In this document: positions 61,590 to 64,000 of the stretch, piece by piece | How the letters are laid out: every line of letters begins with the position of its first letter | How positions within the stretch are numbered: the stretch's first letter is position 1 | Notes under the pieces: model-generated | Seen by the model: the letters and a program-made list of their open reading frames with translations, nothing else | Told to the model about the DNA's origin: nothing | Databases searched by the model: none | From: Vibrio syngnathi | Lineage (GTDB): Bacteria > Pseudomonadota > Gammaproteobacteria > Enterobacterales > Vibrionaceae | Length of the DNA stretch: 64,000 nucleotides | NCBI RefSeq assembly: GCF_002119525.1 | Contig: NZ_CP017917.1 | Span: forward strand, 558,001 to 622,000 | Direction of reading: 5' to 3' | Position numbers and translations under genes: made by a program

Positions 61590-61629
61590 ACAATCTGCTT
61601 ATAAAAACAATCTACTTATAAAAACAATA
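61590..61629 (+). repeat. 17-bp tandem direct repeats upstream of the diguanylate cyclase gene
   Basis: ACAATCTGCTTATAAAA (61590-61606), ACAATCTACTTATAAAA (61607-61623) and a partial third copy ACAATAG are arranged head to tail. TTATAAAA recurs as a possible -10-like or factor-binding segment in the promoter region of the next gene. Confidence 0.6.
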
Positions 61630-61663
61630 GCGTTACCTAAAATTTAAAAGCTATGAGGTAATT

Positions 61664-63127
61664 TTGAAAGTAAGACGTAAGTATATCCTCAACTTTTCCA
61701 TCGTGTTGGCCCTCGTATCTTTGGTCCTCTCTGCTATTCAATTTAACCGAACCAAAGAATCACTTTTAGAGTCTAATCAATTCTTCTTCCGTACTATTGT
61801 AAACGCAAGCTACGACATCGTAGATACTACCGTTAACGAAGCTATTAAAACCTATCTCAAAGGTGTGACTGATACTGTCGCTTCTCACACACTAGGTGTC
61901 ACTCCAGAACAAGAAGTTAAAGAAGTCATCCGAATTGCTAACGAATTAGTGATTGGAGAGTCAGGTTATATCTATTTGATGTCACCACAAGGTGTCCACC
62001 TGTATCATCCGTTTTTACAAGGGCGAAATCGCGCGCATTTAACCCATATTCAAACGCAACTGACCTCAAAGTCTGGAATGACTCAGTATTCTCATGCTAA
62101 TCCACATGAAGTCGGCAAGCGTGCGAAGGTCGCGTATTCAGTGAGGCTACCGAGTGGTAATACATTGGTGGCGACCACTTATAAAGATGAACTCATGTAC
62201 TTGGTCGATCTCGAAGCGCTTAAAGATAAACTAAGAAAGTATTCATATGGCGATAGTGGTTATGTATATATCGTTGATTTGCAAGGCGAGCTAGTCCTCC
62301 GACCCAATTTTGAACACGAACACTTGAAAGCCTTAATTGGTTATTCATCAGAGTTGCTCATCGATAAGGTCGTTGCTGAGCCTGAAGGGCATTTTAGTTA
62401 CTCAATTTCAGATGACAACGGTACGACAAACAAAAACATTTTCTATAAGTTCTACCCATATCTAAATTGGATCATTTCTGCTGGAGTTTTGGAGCAAGAG
62501 CTCAATAAGAACCACAGTTTATTGCTAGTTAGTTTGATGACCTTGGTTATAAGTTTGCTTAGCATCATCGCCGTTTTGGTGCTTTACCTGCGGCACCGTC
62601 ATTTAAAGATCTTAGATGTAGCTAGCTTAGATTATCTTACGGGGTTGAGTAATCGGCGGGACTTTATTTCTCAGGTTAAGATGAGAATTTTAGAGTGTTC
62701 GCCTTATCCGTTAAAAGGTGTTGGTATCATTCTTCTAGATATTGACCATTTTAAATCGGTAAACGATCTACACGGGCATAATGAAGGCGATAGAGTGATC
62801 TGTGCCGTTGCAAAAGTATTGAAGCAATTTGCAAATAAAAATCGTCTAATTGCTCGCTATGGCGGTGAGGAATTTATCTTTGTGACTTTTGATTGCAATG
62901 AATATCAATTGTACGAGTTGTCGGAAGAGTTGAGGCGTAGCGTCGAAAAAATTGAGGGGTTAGTGTTACCTGTAACGGTCAGTGTTGGGTGTCGCTATGC
63001 AAATGCACTGTTCCACATAGAAGGCACGATAGACCAAGCTGACAAAGCACTTTATCAAGCGAAAAAGAATGGACGCAATAACACACAGGTATACAGAGAG
63101 AGTCAATATCGTATTGTCTGTCATTGA
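61664..63127 (+). CDS. Membrane diguanylate cyclase with dCache sensor domain
   Basis: The 487-residue protein starts at TTG (GAGG five bases upstream). Two transmembrane helices (about 8-24 and 289-311) flank a periplasmic dCache/PAS-like sensor: IGESGYIYLMSPQGVHLYHP, YSVRLPSGNTLVATTY and GDSGYVYIVDLQGELVLRP. The C-terminal GGDEF domain has the active GGEEF (residues 400-404), LDIDHFKSVNDLHGHNEGD and the ADKALYQAKKNGRN end. It should synthesise cyclic di-GMP on ligand binding. The inhibitory I-site RxxD before GGEEF is absent (NRLIARYGGEEF), so no product feedback there. The ligand is unknown. Confidence 0.92.
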   Translation: MKVRRKYILNFSIVLALVSLVLSAIQFNRTKESLLESNQFFFRTIVNASYDIVDTTVNEAIKTYLKGVTDTVASHTLGVTPEQEVKEVIRIANELVIGESGYIYLMSPQGVHLYHPFLQGRNRAHLTHIQTQLTSKSGMTQYSHANPHEVGKRAKVAYSVRLPSGNTLVATTYKDELMYLVDLEALKDKLRKYSYGDSGYVYIVDLQGELVLRPNFEHEHLKALIGYSSELLIDKVVAEPEGHFSYSISDDNGTTNKNIFYKFYPYLNWIISAGVLEQELNKNHSLLLVSLMTLVISLLSIIAVLVLYLRHRHLKILDVASLDYLTGLSNRRDFISQVKMRILECSPYPLKGVGIILLDIDHFKSVNDLHGHNEGDRVICAVAKVLKQFANKNRLIARYGGEEFIFVTFDCNEYQLYELSEELRRSVEKIEGLVLPVTVSVGCRYANALFHIEGTIDQADKALYQAKKNGRNNTQVYRESQYRIVCH

Positions 63128-63151
63128 AGTTTTCTAAAACTAATAAGCATG

Positions 63152-63188
63152 AAAAAGCCCAAATAGAACGTTCTATTTGGGCTTTTTT
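63152..63188. terminator. Bidirectional terminator after the diguanylate cyclase gene
   Basis: An exact inverted repeat centred on AACGTT (arms about 18 nt with AAAAAGCCCAAATAGAAC) and flanked by A and T tracts lies between convergent genes. Confidence 0.9.
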
Positions 63189-63217
63189 AGAATTGTTTGA
63201 AAGTGCTAGCCGTTAAT

Positions 63218-63472
63218 CTAAGCTTTTGCTGCTTTCATCGCTTCATTTTTTTTTTCCTTTTGCATTTTTGCAAGGAAGTAGATGTTCACACAAGCGATGA
63301 AACCGTTGGTTGCAACCACTGGCCATGCATCAATCATAACGCCGTATGCTGTGAATAGAGTACAGCCAACAAAGTTAAGGACACGCAGACGCACGATATC
63401 TTTCATTGTTAATGAAATTGCGACCATAATAGATGCCGCGTAACCTAAAATTTCAACCATATTGAATTCCAT
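63218..63472 (-). CDS. Small YgjV-like inner-membrane protein (84 residues)
   Basis: The protein has three hydrophobic segments (VEILGYAASIMVAISLTM, VLNFVGCTLFTAYGVMI, WPVVATNGFIACVNIYFLA) and a basic C-terminus (KMQKEKKNEAMKAAKA). The first segment with SLTMKDIVRLRVLNFVGC resembles the YgjV family of small uncharacterised membrane proteins. GAGGG lies upstream of the ATG at 63472. A second Met four codons on (MVEILGY) is the alternative start. The function is unknown; it is convergent with the diguanylate cyclase gene. Confidence 0.75.
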   Translation of the reverse strand: MEFNMVEILGYAASIMVAISLTMKDIVRLRVLNFVGCTLFTAYGVMIDAWPVVATNGFIACVNIYFLAKMQKEKKNEAMKAAKA

Positions 63473-63728
63473 TGTGTGACCCTCTTAAATTTGCCGATGC
63501 TTTATCGGTACCAATTCTTCTCTTCATGAGATGATTGAGGAAGCTCCGTGCCCCGAATGGTTTGGTTATGTTTAACTAAGTTTACTATACCGAGTCTATT
63601 TCTGTGGTTAAACCCCCAAAATGAGTAGAAGTGAAGGTTAGCGATTACGCAAACGTTTAATGATCTTTCTATTAATATAATTACTGTTTATGTTGAAGGT
63701 CAAATTGATAATTATTCTTGTATAGCTA
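63473..63728. other. Intergenic region with no gene seen
   Basis: No reading frame, RNA gene or clear dyad was recognised between the YgjV-like gene and the MITE. Confidence 0.4.
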
Positions 63729-63992
63729 GGGCGTGTTGATCTTTCGAGCTGATTTTTGCAGCGAGTTGCTGGGTATTTGTACAAGGCAGAGGCACCGATG
63801 TGTAGCTAGCCTACATGAGAAGCCGATAACGTAGTAGAAATGGCCAGCAAACGCTGCCCGAAGGGTTCGGCTAAAACCATTTTACTCTTTGTTGAGGGAG
63901 ATTTGCTTAGAATGACTAGGCTACTTCTCCCTCGCCGCGATTAAAACGCTTTTATCTCGAACAAAATTTAACTACGAAAGGTCAACACGCCC
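63729..63992. mobile_element. MITE copy 2 (264 bp, non-coding, terminal inverted repeats)
   Basis: The ends are GGGCGTGTTGATCTTTCG and the complement of GGGCGTGTTGACCTTTCG (17/18 match). TA flanks both ends (CTA before, TAA after), consistent with a TA target duplication. It matches copy 1 at 15435 and carries an additional 86-bp central block bounded by CAGC on both sides. It has no coding capacity and depends on a transposase outside the window; IS5- or IS630-like parents are possible. Confidence 0.87.
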
Positions 63993-64000
63993 TAAGGAAG

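Noticed and set aside
63729..63992. A decayed transposase gene
   Set aside because: No reading frame of useful length and both ends are intact inverted repeats; a non-autonomous element fits better.

Overview
The window looks like a chromosomal segment from a marine Vibrio (Vibrionaceae, Gammaproteobacteria). The gene set fits: hydroxamate siderophore uptake, a FadL-type porin, a large multidomain GH18 chitinase, cyclic-di-GMP enzymes, a giant VCBS-repeat adhesin, E. coli-like tRNA-Gly(UCC) genes and a YqhD/YqhC-type pair. The species cannot be fixed from sequence reading alone. No phage, plasmid or CRISPR functions are visible.

Layout. 1-4.6 kb: a ferric-hydroxamate uptake operon (5'-truncated fhuA-like receptor, fhuD-like binding protein, fhuB-like double permease; no fhuC inside the window). 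4.8-7.6 kb: a crotonase-fold enzyme, then a FadL-family outer-membrane protein translationally coupled to a second outer-membrane barrel. 7.7-10.1 kb: an Old Yellow Enzyme-type oxidoreductase behind a structured leader, and a CatB/Vat-type acyltransferase. 10.2-28.8 kb: a type I secretion cluster of two ABC half-transporters and an HlyD-type adaptor, facing a convergent 13.1-kb gene for an approximately 4,366-residue VCBS/cadherin-like repeat protein. Both ABC proteins carry degenerate ATPase motifs. A 178-bp MITE lies between the two transcription units, and a longer 264-bp copy ends the window at 63.7-64.0 kb.

28.9-37.3 kb: a copper/silver detoxification operon led by a MerR/CueR-type promoter with a 19-bp spacer: a Cys/His/Met-rich secreted protein, CusC-, CusB- (with two CusF-like domains) and CusA-like subunits, and a cupredoxin with a Met/His-rich leader; then a Lys/Glu-rich secreted coiled-coil protein. 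37.4-47.97 kb: a small helical protein, two tandem tRNA-Gly genes, a ThrE-type exporter, YjdM, a GNAT enzyme, an ADP-ribosylglycohydrolase-family protein, a four-gene polar amino-acid ABC importer, and a YqhD-like aldehyde reductase divergent from an AraC-type regulator.

48-56 kb is more AT-rich and accessory-looking: a single-chain triple RidA protein, small lipoprotein and small membrane-protein genes, an EAL protein with a degenerate GGDEF domain, a lipoprotein pseudogene with three frameshifts, a GNAT enzyme and a YoaB-like Rid protein. 56-64 kb: a BCCT transporter, a secreted chitinase with two chitin-binding modules, a dCache-GGDEF diguanylate cyclase, a small YgjV-like membrane protein and the second MITE.

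The strongest leads are the secretion system with two motif-degenerate ABC proteins next to a giant adhesin lacking visible RTX repeats, the triple-RidA fusion, the copper operon's unrecognised first gene and CusB architecture, and the MITE pair. All family calls come from reading motifs by eye; no database search or structure prediction was run.
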